Below, piece after piece: positions 22,760 to 33,910 of a stretch of 64,000 nucleotides of DNA. Location of the stretch: NCBI RefSeq assembly GCF_965363235.1, contig NC_134845.1, positions 32,474,154 through 32,538,153 on the forward strand. The letters are read 5' to 3'. The notes beneath the pieces were generated by a model. That model saw only the letters and a list, made by a program, of their open reading frames with translations. It ran no database searches and had not been told where the DNA came from. The position numbers and the translations under genes were made by a program. Position 1 is the stretch's first letter, and the number at the start of each line of letters is the position of its first letter. The stretch is from Mytilus galloprovincialis (lineage: Eukaryota > Mollusca > Bivalvia > Mytilida > Mytilidae).

Positions 22760-22796
22760 CATATAGTATATGACACAGCTAGAATTATATTATAGG
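22760..22796 (-). promoter_or_regulatory. Weak TATA-like region upstream of the calcitonin-like gene
   Basis: The minus strand reads cctataatataattc about 75-85 bp before the ATG at 22712, and then catatactatatgc. Either could position transcription. No stronger signal is seen. Confidence 0.25.
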
Positions 22797-23039
22797 ACCC
22801 ATGAAGTATTGTTGACATAGTTAGGTGGAACTTTCATTCGTATATCATTACCTTGTAACCTCTTATAGGCGTCGTTGTATAATCTTATATTGACCATACT
22901 TGATTAATATGAAGATAATAATTTCCCACCTGTCTTAGGTTGGATAATTGTGTCAGTGCTCTTAATGTTTCGATAATATTTTATTATAGTTTTGCATTCG
23001 AAAGGACGACTTCTTGTTAGTGCCAGATTCATATAAGAT

Positions 23040-23225
23040 ACAAGATGTGGTATGATTGCCTATGAGACAACTCTTCACAAGAGACAAAATTACACAAGAA
23101 TTAACAACTGTGTCACCTTACGGCCTTCAACAATGAGAAATGCCAATGCCGAATAGATAAATATTAAAAGGCCCAAAATAACGAATGTAAAACAATTCAA
23201 ACGAGAAAACTAACGGCTTAAGTTT
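23040..23225 (+). repeat. 'gtggtatgattgcc' SINE-like repeat
   Basis: It runs gtggtatgattgcctatgag, acaactcttcacaagagaca, tacggccttcaacaatgag, caattcaaacgagaaaac. The reverse copy at 53690-53905 shares both ends of the family. Confidence 0.7.
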
Positions 23226-24148
23226 TTATTGCAATCATCTTTTGTAAATTTAAAGTTTGGTACGTTTGTTATCATTTCTTTGTTTTCAGGTATTTAAAGT
23301 ATCACAAAGTTACTATTATAATAGTTTACAAATAAGCAAATTTAAACTAAATATTAAAATATAAACTTGAGTGGACAAGATCTAATAAAAAAACATGATT
23401 AATCACACTATTTTTTTTAGTCGGCTTTGTGTTTGCTTGTTTTAGATGTGTATGTGTTTTCGTAGGTATATCGAAGTGTTGAATAGCATTTGGATTTTCG
23501 CAAACTGTGTGTAGTCAAGTTAATTTGCTGTTATACCCTGGTATGTTTCGAACAATCGAGCGTATTGTTCTTATTAAATGTCATTGTTTTGTTGTTAATA
23601 GTGCTCCTATATGACTTTAATAGACATGTACGTAATCAGCAAATCATAAAATCTAGATACCACCCAATATAATATCAATCCTTAAATTAATACTCTTTCA
23701 AACGTCCGCCCAAGTTCGTCATAACGAACCCCTTAGAGTAAATAATAAGAGTGACAAAAACTGTTTTAATAACATGTCCCATTAATTCCCTTTAATTAAT
23801 ATCAGTTCCTTAAGCCCAACATGAATGTTAAAACAAATGACTATTTGATTCTTTGACCTTTAAAATCATAAAAGTAAAACTTTTCGAATTTCCGCCTATG
23901 AACTAAAATTTGCTTTAATGCATATTACAAATATAGAATTATTTTACATTCGGGTTGGACTTGAATTATTTTCTTTACTTTTTGGTTGAAAATGTATGAT
24001 TACTACAGTAGTTATATTGACTTCTGATATGCATATCATTATTTGAATAGTAGGCTGAAAAAAAAATTATGATTCGGAATCGAAAACTAAACTTACAACT
24101 GAAAAATCATATTTCAAAAAATTTCTGTAATAGTTACGGCTTTGCAAC
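23226..24148. other. Intergenic, no gene seen
   Basis: AT-rich; the only sizeable frame (23490-23672) starts with TTG and shows no family motif or splice context. Confidence 0.45.
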
Positions 24149-24358
24149 TACTGTAGAAACACTAATTTTCGTGGGGTTAAAATTTCGTGTTTTTGTGTCT
24201 TAAAAAGATTTCATCGGGATTTAATTTTGTGGATTCCAATAAATGGAAGTGATAAATAAATGTTAAATGTTCGTGGGGGGTTTAATTTCGTGGATATATT
24301 CTTTTCACGAAATAAACGAAATTAAATCCTCCACGAAAATTTCTGCGTCTACAGTATA
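24149..24358. mobile_element. TACTGTGGA-type MITE
   Basis: The ends tactgtagaaac and gtctacagta are inverted. The interior has repeated ttcgtgg / ccacgaa blocks in opposite orientation, as in the copy at 29430. Confidence 0.75.
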
Positions 24359-24939
24359 TGCGAACAAAAGAAAACAATTACACACATATAAAGCTTTATT
24401 GAAAAGCAGACAATACATATTCTTTATTTTTAGATGGTTCGTCTAACCCTTTTAAGCTTCTGGAGACTAAACAAATCAAGTATTATAAGAACTGCGTCGG
24501 ATATAGGAAGAAAAATGCTCTTTTTAAGACAATTATAGATAAATTCTCTATATATTACATTTGAGAGAATGACACTGTTTTAAATATAGAATAAACAGCA
24601 TCAAAGAGGAAGTGATTATGAGGAAGACATAGTTTCTCGATAGAAAAATGTCTTTGATGATTGACTAGTACATAAATTAACTGCACATTTCAACATCACT
24701 CATAAGAATAAAGAATCAGTCGTAGGTGTCTCCACTATCAATAATTTACCTGACGTAAGATAGTAAATATTTACTTCCATAAAGTATATAGGTCTTGTAC
24801 AATAACAGGTATGAACGGTACCAATATATAGAACAACATCGGCTATTAAGTTCAATGCCCACTTTTTAAACCTAATTGTAAAAGTATTTACAAAAGAAGT
24901 TTGAGGGCCCTCATGGGGTGTCTGTCCAAGTTATCACAG

Positions 24940-25240
24940 AATCAACAAGAATGTGTCCCAAGCACACGGATGCCCATCCACACTATTATTTTTTATGTTC
25001 AGTGATCCGTGAAAATTGCATAAAATCTCTAATATGGCGTTTAAATTAGAAAGATCATATCACAGGGAACATGGTTACTAAGTTTCAAGTCCATTGGACT
25101 TCAACTTCATAAAAAACTTCCTCGACCAAAAACTTTAACATGAAGCGGGACAGACGGACGAATGGACGGACGAACGGACGGACGAACAGACGAAGGCACA
25201 GTCCAGAAAACATAATGCCCATAAATGGGGCATAAAAATG
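24940..25240 (-). repeat. 'ccccatttatgggcat' repeat, reverse copy
   Basis: It ends ataatgcccataaatggggc, preceded by a (gacggacgaa)n run and cttcaacttcataaaaaact. It is the reverse complement of 21655-21900. The ORFs with Ser/Val/Arg/Pro runs here are translations of the simple run. Confidence 0.8.
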
Positions 25241-26015
25241 TTTTGTCAATATAATTAAGCTGTATTGAAAAATTGGACAATGCATAGCCTTTATTTTGGA
25301 AGTTTCGTCTTATCTTTAAAATTTGAAGCTTCTGGAGACCGAACACACCAATTATTATTGCACCTTCCTATATCGTCCATAAGAATAAAGAATCACGTCT
25401 TCGGTAACCCTGTTCACAAGAATTGAACTGACGTAAGCTAGTAAATGTTTACTTCGATAAATTGATATAGGTCTTGTACAAATACTATGTGTGAACGGTA
25501 CTAATATTTAGAACTAAACCGGCTGCTTAGTTAAATGTCAACTTTTAAAACTGTATTGTAGGAGTATTTACATAATCATTTTGTAATCAAACGAAAGACA
25601 ATTTTTCCTTTCCCGATGCTGTTAATTATTTTATTGAACACATATATCTGGAAACAACAAGTTTAGTGTTAATTTTGGATTTAAAGGTTACGATAGTAGT
25701 TGTTAATAAGAAATGTGAGTTAACATTGATATCGACTGCCGGTGAAATAAATTTCTCTAAGTTTAACTTTAATACAACTTAAGCTTTTCAATGTTCGGCA
25801 AACCGTTTTATTACAACATAACAGTCGAACTGAATTAAGATTTAGATGTTCTTTTTATGACAGTTTAATGTTCCTCTGTCATATGACATTTGAGAAAATG
25901 ACACTGTACTAATATAAAAACAAACGAAAAACAACAGACAAAGAGAAACTGAATATTTAGAATACGGAGTTTCTTGATGAGGACATTGCTATTATATAAA
26001 TAACAAAAGCTGAAA

Positions 26016-26098
26016 GGGTGATAGAGCAGATTGTTACCACGAAAAAACATTGTGACAATAATTTTTCGAGGGGTATCAATCTGCTATATCACCCTCTC
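26016..26098. repeat. Inverted repeat gggtgatagagcagatt / aatctgctatatcaccc
   Basis: Arms of about 23 bp (gggtgatagagcagattgtt against gatcaatct-type gctatatcaccc) are separated by about 40 bp. A related reversed fragment, gtcaccctctcagcc..gatagagtaaattaacacc, lies at 26382-26425. Confidence 0.6.
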
Positions 26099-26660
26099 AC
26101 TAATGTGTTATTTAATTTATTATACTGAATGTCCTATCATTATTGTCTTTTACAGATTTATTCGTTAAAAAGTATTTTCTACGACGTCACGTACATAACA
26201 ACGTTACGGGTATTAGAAAAAAAAGTGTGTTATGTTTTTTTCACCCTCAAATGATAAAATCTGAGTCATAACGTAGAACTTAAGCACTGTTTTTAATTAC
26301 TTGATGTAAATGCAATCCATTGTCCTTTAAATTATCGATGTTTGATTGCTCTGGACAAGAGGGTAAAATTAAAAAAAAAATTGTCACCCTCTCAGCCATG
26401 TGATAGAGTAAATTAACACCCTTGTATTAGCCAATCAAAATATGGCATTTTTACATTAAGTATAATAATATTAATTGACTGTGTAAATGCATGGTTCTCT
26501 ACTGTATCGTTCGTCCTTGAGAACAAAAAAGCTCGTGTAAGGTGATGTTGTTTTCAAGAATAGTACTGACGTATCAAGTAAATATGTACTGAAGCAACGG
26601 TACAATTTAATCAATATTTAAACGGCTCTCACGTTAAATTTCTTCTGCATTGTAGCAGTA

Positions 26661-26752
26661 TATATAAAAACAGCTGGTATTCCCAACAGAAGGAAAACAC
26701 TTTTCTCGTGGTTCGGTACTTGTACATCTCGTTATTGTGATATTGTGCAATG
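26661..26752 (+). promoter_or_regulatory. Candidate TATA promoter and first exon without an identified gene
   Basis: TATATAAAA at 26661-26669 is followed by about 80 bp ending tgtgcaatg^gtaaat, a good donor directly after an ATG. No matching downstream plus-strand coding exon was found up to 30 kb. It could be a relic of a duplicated gene. Confidence 0.35.
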
Positions 26753-26859
26753 GTAAATATTTGTATTTCTGTCTTTCTTTAAAGTTTTTTGCTCTTGTGT
26801 TTTGGTTATAATTATGGCTTTTTGTGTTTCTTTGTTATATATTTGTTTGTTTTTAAAGT

Positions 26860-27170
26860 GAGTATTACATACTGTTGACCTATTGTACCCCTATTTTGAC
26901 ATTTTAACCTATTATGTCTGTTTGTTTTGTTCGCACATCGTTGTCAATATAATGGAATTTTACGCGACTGTTATACAAGTGAAAGGTTTTGCAAGCTATA
27001 AAACCAGGTTTAATTCACCATTTTCTATGTAAGAAAATGCTCGTACCAAGTCAGGAATAGGACAGTTGTTATCCCCTCGTTTGATGCATTTGAGCTTTTG
27101 ATGTTTGTCATTTGATAAGGGACTGTCCTTTTTGAATATTCATCGGAGGTCGGAATTTTTGTGATTTTTC
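26860..27170 (+). repeat. 'gttcagtattttt' dispersed repeat
   Basis: It contains tactgttgacctattgtacc, gttcgcacatcgttgtcaat, aaaaccaggtttaattcacc and tttgataagggactgtcctt, as in 40795 and 51700. Confidence 0.8.
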
Positions 27171-27621
27171 TTTTTATAAAGTTTCTTGTTTTCTGATTCT
27201 GTTAATATTTGTTTTATCAAAAATATCTGAAGGCAACAATAGTGTTCTTTGCTTTTAAAGTAACGATAACAGTTGTGAATAAGTTAAGTAGATTACCGTG
27301 AATTCCACTTTTATAGGAAAAACTTTGCAGTGGGAAAAATCAGATACTACTTTGTAGCCCATTTGACTAACACTCATTTCTGAGTTCATGCGTCAATTTT
27401 CAATTTTTACATTGATTTGTCTTAATGTATTTGTAGGACTTGAACATCGATAAAATACTGTAGCCTTAATTATCTTGGCCATTTGGTAACTCTGTTAGTT
27501 GGTTGGACGGCTTTGATGTCACGATTGGCTTAAGTCGGCAGACAAAGACTGTGAGAAAAGACCGAATATGGACTTTAACATGTTTAATATGCCTTTTTAA
27601 ACAAACTGTTTCCATAGTTTA

Positions 27622-30275
27622 CTATTCTTGTTTACGACTACACGTCTTCATCTTTACCGACCAAACGTCAATAAAGACAACAGACACCAAGACTATCACA
27701 ATCACTGCTACGCCAACGCCTCCAATACAGGAAGCAGAAAATCTGGAATCAGGAGCACTCGTTTTACTTCTTTTGTACGACGACAGGGATTTCTTGTCTA
27801 TTTTGAAATCTGAGGGAATATCTCTTCTGTGGTAATTACTAGCACCAGTTATCCCATCTTTCTGATTAACAGTAGTTCCCATACTATTTTCGTTCAAGGA
27901 ACAAGACCAAGGAACAGCTCGTATATCTGTGTTGCAATCTGTAAAAGTTGAATTTATAAAATATGCTTTTATATGAGATAAATCATTTAAAGAGATATAA
28001 CAGTTCGTCGAAATTAATAATAATGAATCGGCTGCTGCTTATCGTGATGATGCAAATATGTGACTGCAAGGATATTGGTCGATTGCCAAAATCAACGAAA
28101 ATAGAATTATAAAACTTTTCATCTCTAGTTGCATTTTGTACAAATTTTGGTATATCAGAAGATACAGTTTTGGTGGATACACGAATGGAAGCAGTTTTTA
28201 AATTATACGTATTATCAAAAAATGTGAGGTAAAACAGTATATGAGGGACAACTCAGCTAAGAGGACACTGGACAAAATAAAGACGGTGTTACCCTGTATA
28301 TACATCAACGGTTTCAATTGAAATTCACCTAAGGAAAGTGTTTAAAATGTCCATTTGAAATCATTCTACTCTTACCCTGCTAATAAGATCATCCCTCCTT
28401 TAATGGACGCCATCAGGAATTGATTGACCGGTATGGAATATCTGTTGCACAGATAACGACGGATACGATCAATGGTCGTGACCATAATCGAGTCCTCTTT
28501 TCCTCGAAAATCAACTACTGTATAAGATTAATCACCGATTATGTACTTACATGCATGAGAAACAAGACAGGTGACATATGTGTAGGATTTTCTGCTTCTG
28601 CTTGCTTACCTGTCTGGAGTCCCAGATATCATCCCTGGTTTTTGGTGGTGTTGGTGTTTCTTAGTTGTTAGTTTTCTATAGAGTTTTTTGTTTTTGTTTT
28701 GTTGTTGTCTTTTAGTTGTTTTCGTATTTTACCAAGGCTGTCAGTTTGTTTCGATTTTATTTAATTTCTATTGCCTCTCTTGTATATGTATATATATAGA
28801 TTATAACATGGCATTCTTCATATCATACCTTTTATCAGCCCTAGGTCAATATATCAGATCGACAGCCGATAGACTCGAGGTCGGATTTTTACCATGGGCT
28901 GATAAGGGCTCTGATATGAAAAATGACATTTTATGTTCTTTTTACCATATACTTCAACAGAAGACATACAAAGAAGATTTTTTTTTTAAATTAATTTATT
29001 AAACTATTTGTTTTACATTTTTTAATAATATATTTTCCTGTCTCCTAATATTTCTTTTATATCATCTAATTATGTTTTTACAAAAATGTACCACTGAGTT
29101 TTATAGTCCGGAATTTGCAGATTGAAGTCGAAATGCTTTGCGATAATGTTGAAGAAAAACATGCAAAATTAACAGGAAACAGTTTATATATACCGGACGC
29201 AGTTGATAACAAAAGTTATTTCACACGGCTTAGGCAATTTTTCTAATTGAATGAATAACTTTATGTTCAAATTAGTTTTATCAAGGGGTACAATTATACC
29301 ATTTTTTCTATAAGTATATGATAATGATGTATACAAATCCACGGCAAAAACAAATCGTGATCGACAGCCTTATTTTACAATGTGTTGTTGATATGCGATT
29401 GATAAGGTACAATAAATTGAAATACGCAAGTACTGTGGATTGATTTACTTTCGTGGGTACCAATTTTCGTGGAAAAAAAAACTTGCATCTTCGTAGAGAT
29501 TTAATTTCGTGGTTTTATATAAGTCTGCAAACAAGCCTATCAAAAATGTGTTATTCGTTGAACATTTGATTTCATGGTTCGTCAGTACTCACGTAATCCA
29601 CGAATATTTGTATCCAAGGAATAATAATGAATCCACTATGCAAGGATTATGAAACAAAAGGTAAGAAAACGGAAAGTTAGTAACACAAAAAAATTATAAT
29701 ATATTATATTTATAAAAACCATGATCAAAATATTTACCTCCGTAGTAGATTATCCATTCCCCTGTTGAGCCAAACCCTGTCATAATTCCTACCTCTGAAA
29801 CTATGTGAGACTGAATCCATGACAATTCTTTAATTTTACCACTGCTTGTATTAAAACCTTTACCTATAGAAAAAGACTCATTTGTCCAATGGATCCAAAA
29901 TGGTCGGAATCCATGACAATTTAACAGCTCAGGTTGCGGAATGTCAAAAATCCCAGTTCTGTTATATCTGAAAGAAACTTGTTTACCTGCGTAGCTTCCG
30001 ATAACTATTTCATATGTGCCGTCTGATGTGTTCATAGATACAAAACTATCCTTGCATGACCTGACCATAAATTTTAGTGTACTTTCTTTTACACTACTGT
30101 ATCCATAGTCCGATAAAAGAGTCAAATGATTCCAATAAGACGACAAAGGTTCATTAAAACTGTCAATATTACCAGCATTCCCCGTTTCCACAAACACAAT
30201 ACGAAGTCCTACCTCCGATCTGGTGCGAGACAAAAACATCAAGCACCAAATTGTAATACAATAATACAAATACAT
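27622..30275 (-). CDS. Type I membrane protein with Methyltransf_FA (farnesoic acid O-methyltransferase-like) ectodomain, paralogue A
   Basis: Coding exons are 29738-30275 and 27622-27938, joined in phase (G|AT gives Asp), for 284 residues. It has a signal peptide (MYLYYCITIWCLMFLSRT), then an FA-type domain at about 35-178: LKFMVRSCKDSFVSM, YEIVIGSYAGKQVSF, FRPFWIHWTNESFSIGKG, VGIMTGFGSTGEW. A Ser/Thr-rich linker with KRSKTSAPDSR follows, then one TM (GGVGVAVIVIVLVSVVFIDV) and a short basic tail. The domain name is historical; enzymatic activity is not implied, and in bivalves such proteins are abundant surface or secreted proteins. A minus TATAAAG at 30365-30371 supports the in-exon start. 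The separate exon-like frame at 32209-32412 could provide another N-terminus. The 1.8 kb intron holds two repeats. The gene is co-oriented with paralogue B. Confidence 0.8.
28395..28770 (-). repeat. Diverged 'gagggacgaaagat' family copy in the intron of paralogue A
   Basis: cagatatcatccctggtttttggtggtg..ttagttgttagttttctata..accaaggctgtcagtttg resembles the reverse complement of the 13848/58601 family. The 83-residue frame across it is a shadow. Confidence 0.5.
29430..29640. mobile_element. TACTGTGGA-type MITE in the intron of paralogue A
   Basis: tactgtggattgatttactt on the left and ataatgaatccacta on the right are inverted. Inside, 'tttcgtggg' and 'ccacgaat' blocks oppose each other. Confidence 0.78.
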
Positions 30276-30364
30276 TCAAAACTCGTTACTGGTAAAAACT
30301 CGTTCTTCGTTTCACTTTTGAAACACCTTTTTGTAGATGATGCTGACTACTTATATGGGTTCAA

Positions 30365-30371
30365 CTTTATA
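30365..30371 (-). promoter_or_regulatory. TATA box of paralogue A
   Basis: The minus strand reads gttataaagttg, about 95 bp upstream of the ATG at 30275, leaving room for a 5' UTR of about 65 bp. Confidence 0.4.
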
Positions 30372-31639
30372 ACAGTTTAAAAAACATGCATTAATCTAAA
30401 CATCAATATTCACAAATGACAATCAATTGTTCTGTCCATAGATAGTAAAACAGCGAAAGAATTTAGAAACAGTTTTGTTTATCCGTTGCACAATGAATGG
30501 TCCTCATTTATAAAAGTAATATTCTGTAACTTACGATGAAACTTAATCCAGAACCAGAATATTACAAATCGATAATCAGACACGCAGGTTACGTTACACA
30601 AGAGTTGTATGTATTCAATATTATTGATATAGATTATCCAAGAATGCTCTTTTCATGCATAAGTATGGCAAAGAATGTTTTTTACTCCAGTTTTCAATTT
30701 TGAAGTTTACAATTGATCGGTTCCAAAAATAAGAAGAACAAAATCTTTAAATCGCATGAAAATGGGTTAGGCAGGATATTCAAATTGCTGGAAACTCCGG
30801 ATTTACAGTTTTGAAATAAACAATTCATTTATACCTTAAAATAGAAAATCAAAATCTTTAAATTCCATGAAAGTTGGTAACGCAAAATCTTCAAATTATT
30901 TGAAAGTTGTTTTTAAGTTGTGATATGATAACCTCCAAACGCTTTTATCATGTACTCGTGGTGAACAAAAGCTTTCGAAATTGCTGGTAGAAAGATTGGA
31001 ATAGTAGCTTGAATAATTGACAATTATATTCATGCCCCGTATGGTGCAACAAAACTTTATATTGCGCTATTGGAGACGATTGCATGTATTGCCATTCTTT
31101 AAAAAGATATAGAACATGTATATGCAAATAGTTTTTCAATGGATACAATGATATAAATGTGAGTCAGTGATAGTGGGTCCCTGTATTTGCATTCCGATCT
31201 CGTTCAAAAATGCAATTATATTTTAATCACATAATGTTTCCCTTTTACTTTTTCATCTTTAGAAACAACAGGCATTTTTAAACCTATAATATATATCCTT
31301 TGAATAAAGGGTATCAACTATCCTTGTATGAAATAATGAGATCAATCAATAAAGATTTAAATAAAAAAAAAACTATTGAAAAGATTGTTGTAGCATAAAC
31401 TTACTTTTCCCCCTTAGGATTGGTTATTGATTTCGAGAATAATTATACAACACCGAAGATTTAAGTTGTAGGGTGGCATACATGAACTTCAATTTCCATA
31501 ACTTCCTTTGGGTATTAAGTTTTAATTTTAATGTCAAAAGGAGGAGAATCATTAATATTTAAGCCATATTTGTTTAATACTTTAAAGAGTAAGTATATTA
31601 TCTACAGTTTAGTATCTTCTCTTACCACGTCTTTAATGA
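30372..31639. other. Intergenic, no gene seen
   Basis: AT-rich; a weak internal repeat (aaaatctttaaat..catgaaa..gg, about 30745 and 30855) is the only structure noted. Confidence 0.4.
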
Positions 31640-31805
31640 CTTGATAACTTCACCATTTTCTACATAAGAAAATGCCTGTACCAATTTAGGAATATGACAA
31701 TAGTTATCCATTCGTTTGATGTGTTTGATCATTTGATTTTGCCATTTGTTTAGGGACTTTCCGTTTTGAATTTTCCTCAGAGTTCAGTATTTTTGTGATT
31801 TAACT
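31640..31805 (+). repeat. 'gttcagtattttt' dispersed repeat, 3' part
   Basis: ttcaccattttctacataag..tttagggactttccgttttg..agagttcagtatttttgtga; same order as the full copies. Confidence 0.8.
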
Positions 31806-32208
31806 GAACCTTCAAAGATTGTGTGCTGATTATAACTACATTTTCACTTACATATTATCCACAAAAAACGCATTGAAAATGTACTTTTTTTTAAAGAAAC
31901 AAATCAACTTTTAATGTTAAAAAACACAAAAATATACACATTATAAAAGTATTGCATAACCCTGTATTTTTCTCACGAAGGAAAATAATTTATTATAATT
32001 TTTGATATTACATATAGCTGAAAATGTATATAAATGATGCAATTTTGTTATCAACCAATGACATACATAAAAGAAACGGGTTGAAAAAGTAAAGAGTATA
32101 ATTTGTACATATTAAATATGATATTTCGGGAAACAAGAAGAAATGTTTTAATTTGTAAAATTGGTAACTATGGGTGCTTCAAGCTAGAAATTTCAATAGT
32201 ACAATTAC

Positions 32209-32412
32209 CTTTTCAGGAAAACTAGAACATGTATCAGTGGTAAAAATAAATACAAAAATAAAAACCCCGAGTGAACCATCGTTCTGGCGAATCACCGATG
32301 CTAACCGTCTTGTCATTCTATGAATTGAGCTTTGATATTGATGTTGTATGAGTTGTTTTCCTTTCCGGCGCAAATCCTGTGATAATTCATTCACTGAGCA
32401 TATCTGGGACAT
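32209..32412 (-). other. Candidate coding first exon, owner uncertain
   Basis: The minus strand is open from an ATG at 32412 to a good donor, cctgaaaag^gtaattg (exon end 32209). Two frames are interesting. The long one starts MSQICSVNELSQ and ends in phase 0. A shorter one starts at 32279 with a good ATG context and gives a signal-peptide-like MVHSGFLFLYLFLPLIHV, ending in phase 2. The shorter frame would join an AG acceptor at 30220 inside paralogue A's first exon in phase (AG|A), giving 289 residues. This is either an alternative first exon of paralogue A or an unrelated exon; transcripts would decide. Confidence 0.4.
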
Positions 32413-32924
32413 GATTTGTCGTCGTCATGAAAAATGAGAGAGTAACACTTGTTCAGAATTAGCTCAAGCAATGCAACAGTAATTGAAAAATACCTACCAC
32501 AGCAACCAAATCAACCTTTTATCAATGGGAGGAGAAGACTATTAGTTTCGATGACTTTTGAGAACGGTGGTTTCACTCGGTATTTGTAGTCAACTGAACC
32601 ATATTCTCGTTTCGGAACAAAATAAATTATGCTATTTAACTTTTCTATTTGTTAGCATACAGTTAAACACTTCCAGTTTTAGTACCAAGAACATCCTCTT
32701 GTTTGTCAACATATTCATTTAATTAAATTCTGGTTTCATGCCTATGGTCTGATCAAAAAGCTAAATGGCAAAATTTCTATACTTTCGGGCTAATAAATGA
32801 TCACATAACTATAATGTTTTGATTTGTGTGAAAAACCCGGTTGAAGTGGTATCTTTTTCCAAGTGTATATAATAGTTTACTAAGTTTTGACATTTAACTT
32901 ATCGTTTTAAGCCAACCAAAAAGT

Positions 32925-33080
32925 AAAGTTACGAACATACTGAAATCCGAGGAAAATTCTAAAAGGAAAGTCCATAATCAAATGGCAAAATCATAAGCTC
33001 AGACCTATCAAACGATTGGACAACAACTGTTATATTCCTGACATGGTACAGACATTTTCTTATGTAGAAAATGGTGGATT
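32925..33080 (-). repeat. 'gttcagtattttt' dispersed repeat, reverse copy
   Basis: atactgaaatccgaggaaaatt..taatcaaatggcaaaatca..ttcctgacatggtaca..gtagaaaatggtggatt, the reverse complement of the family. Confidence 0.8.
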
Positions 33081-33599
33081 GTAACATACATCATTCATAA
33101 ATTTCAAATGATAATTGTACTGTTTCTTCAAGTAAAATACAGATTCCACTTGAATATCTTTATATATACAGAATTAATATCTTCTCTTTTCTTTAGATCT
33201 AGTTAATCCTTAAACTTTTATCTTTAAGACATAGTTTGCAGAATCAGTTTATATCGTGTAGATAAAAAGCAAGAAGAATTTTTCAAATTAACAAACCTTT
33301 CATTTGTATATAATATCAAATATCTAGCACCTAATAATTGTGTATGTTAATGAGGTAAAACATCTTATTTTGAGTTGTGCAAAAACGTTTCTGATGAATT
33401 ATATAAGACTGAAAATGATGAATAATTTGGTCTATACTTTGCATATATTGGCATTTAAGAAAACCAAACAACACATACATGGACTATATAACCGGACACT
33501 GATTTTGTTTTCATAGATTGTCAGTTCAAATCTGCATTGCTTTTCACGTGCAAGTGATGAAATTGGATTTATGACGTCACTGTAGTGAATTACATACTC

Positions 33600-33910
33600 A
33601 ATTATTTTGTTCTTTTAAGAACTATGTTTTACACAAGCCTATCTACCATAACCGATCTACAGACAGAGTTTGGAATATTGGTAGTTTCGATAGACGTACA
33701 TTCTGTATCACGGACTCGTATTGTCAACAATTGAGGAAACAGCTATGCAGCATAATTGTACCCTACGACGGATAAAACTGCAGCTACAGTCGAATCAGAT
33801 TCAGGCTATCATATCAAGTCAGTTGGGGTGGGAGTGGGAGGTATGCTTGTTGTTAGCCGAAGTTGAAGTAAGTATGGTACCAGATGTAACAACTGTGTGT
33901 GAATAACCAA
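33600..33910. other. Unexplained exon-like island
   Basis: Locally less AT-rich than its surroundings, and open on the plus strand from a TTG at 33721 to TAA near 33904 (61 codons, ending VPDVTTVCE). The plus strand also has gttgaagtaag, a donor-like site. No family is recognised, and no flanking acceptor gives a convincing exon. Confidence 0.2.

Larger units (their letters stand above)
24385..27310. repeat. Diverged three-copy tandem segmental duplication
   Basis: Copy A (24385-24900) and copy B (25255-25580) share aagcttctggagac, ataagaataaagaatca, ctgacgtaag, tataggtcttgtacaa, tgaacggtac, and 'gtatttaca'. Copy C (about 26500-26675) shares caagaat..actgacgta, aacggtac and the end block, but has agtatatataaaaac where A and B have agtatttaca. 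Further blocks pair up: catttgaga(g/a)aatgacactgt at 24560 and 25885, and a 'ctgttaat..aaggttacgatag' block at 25620-25720 with 27195-27290. Copy A is interrupted by the reversed 24940-25240 repeat. Confidence 0.65.

Noticed and set aside
25085..25346. Two overlapping minus-strand ORFs with Ser/Val/Arg/Pro runs
   Set aside because: They translate the (gacggacgaa)n part of a dispersed repeat.
27503..27835. 110-codon plus-strand ORF
   Set aside because: It is antisense to the TM exon of paralogue A, which has homology and phase support.
28420..28671. 83-codon ORF in the intron of paralogue A
   Set aside because: The sequence aligns loosely with a reversed dispersed repeat; there is no domain.
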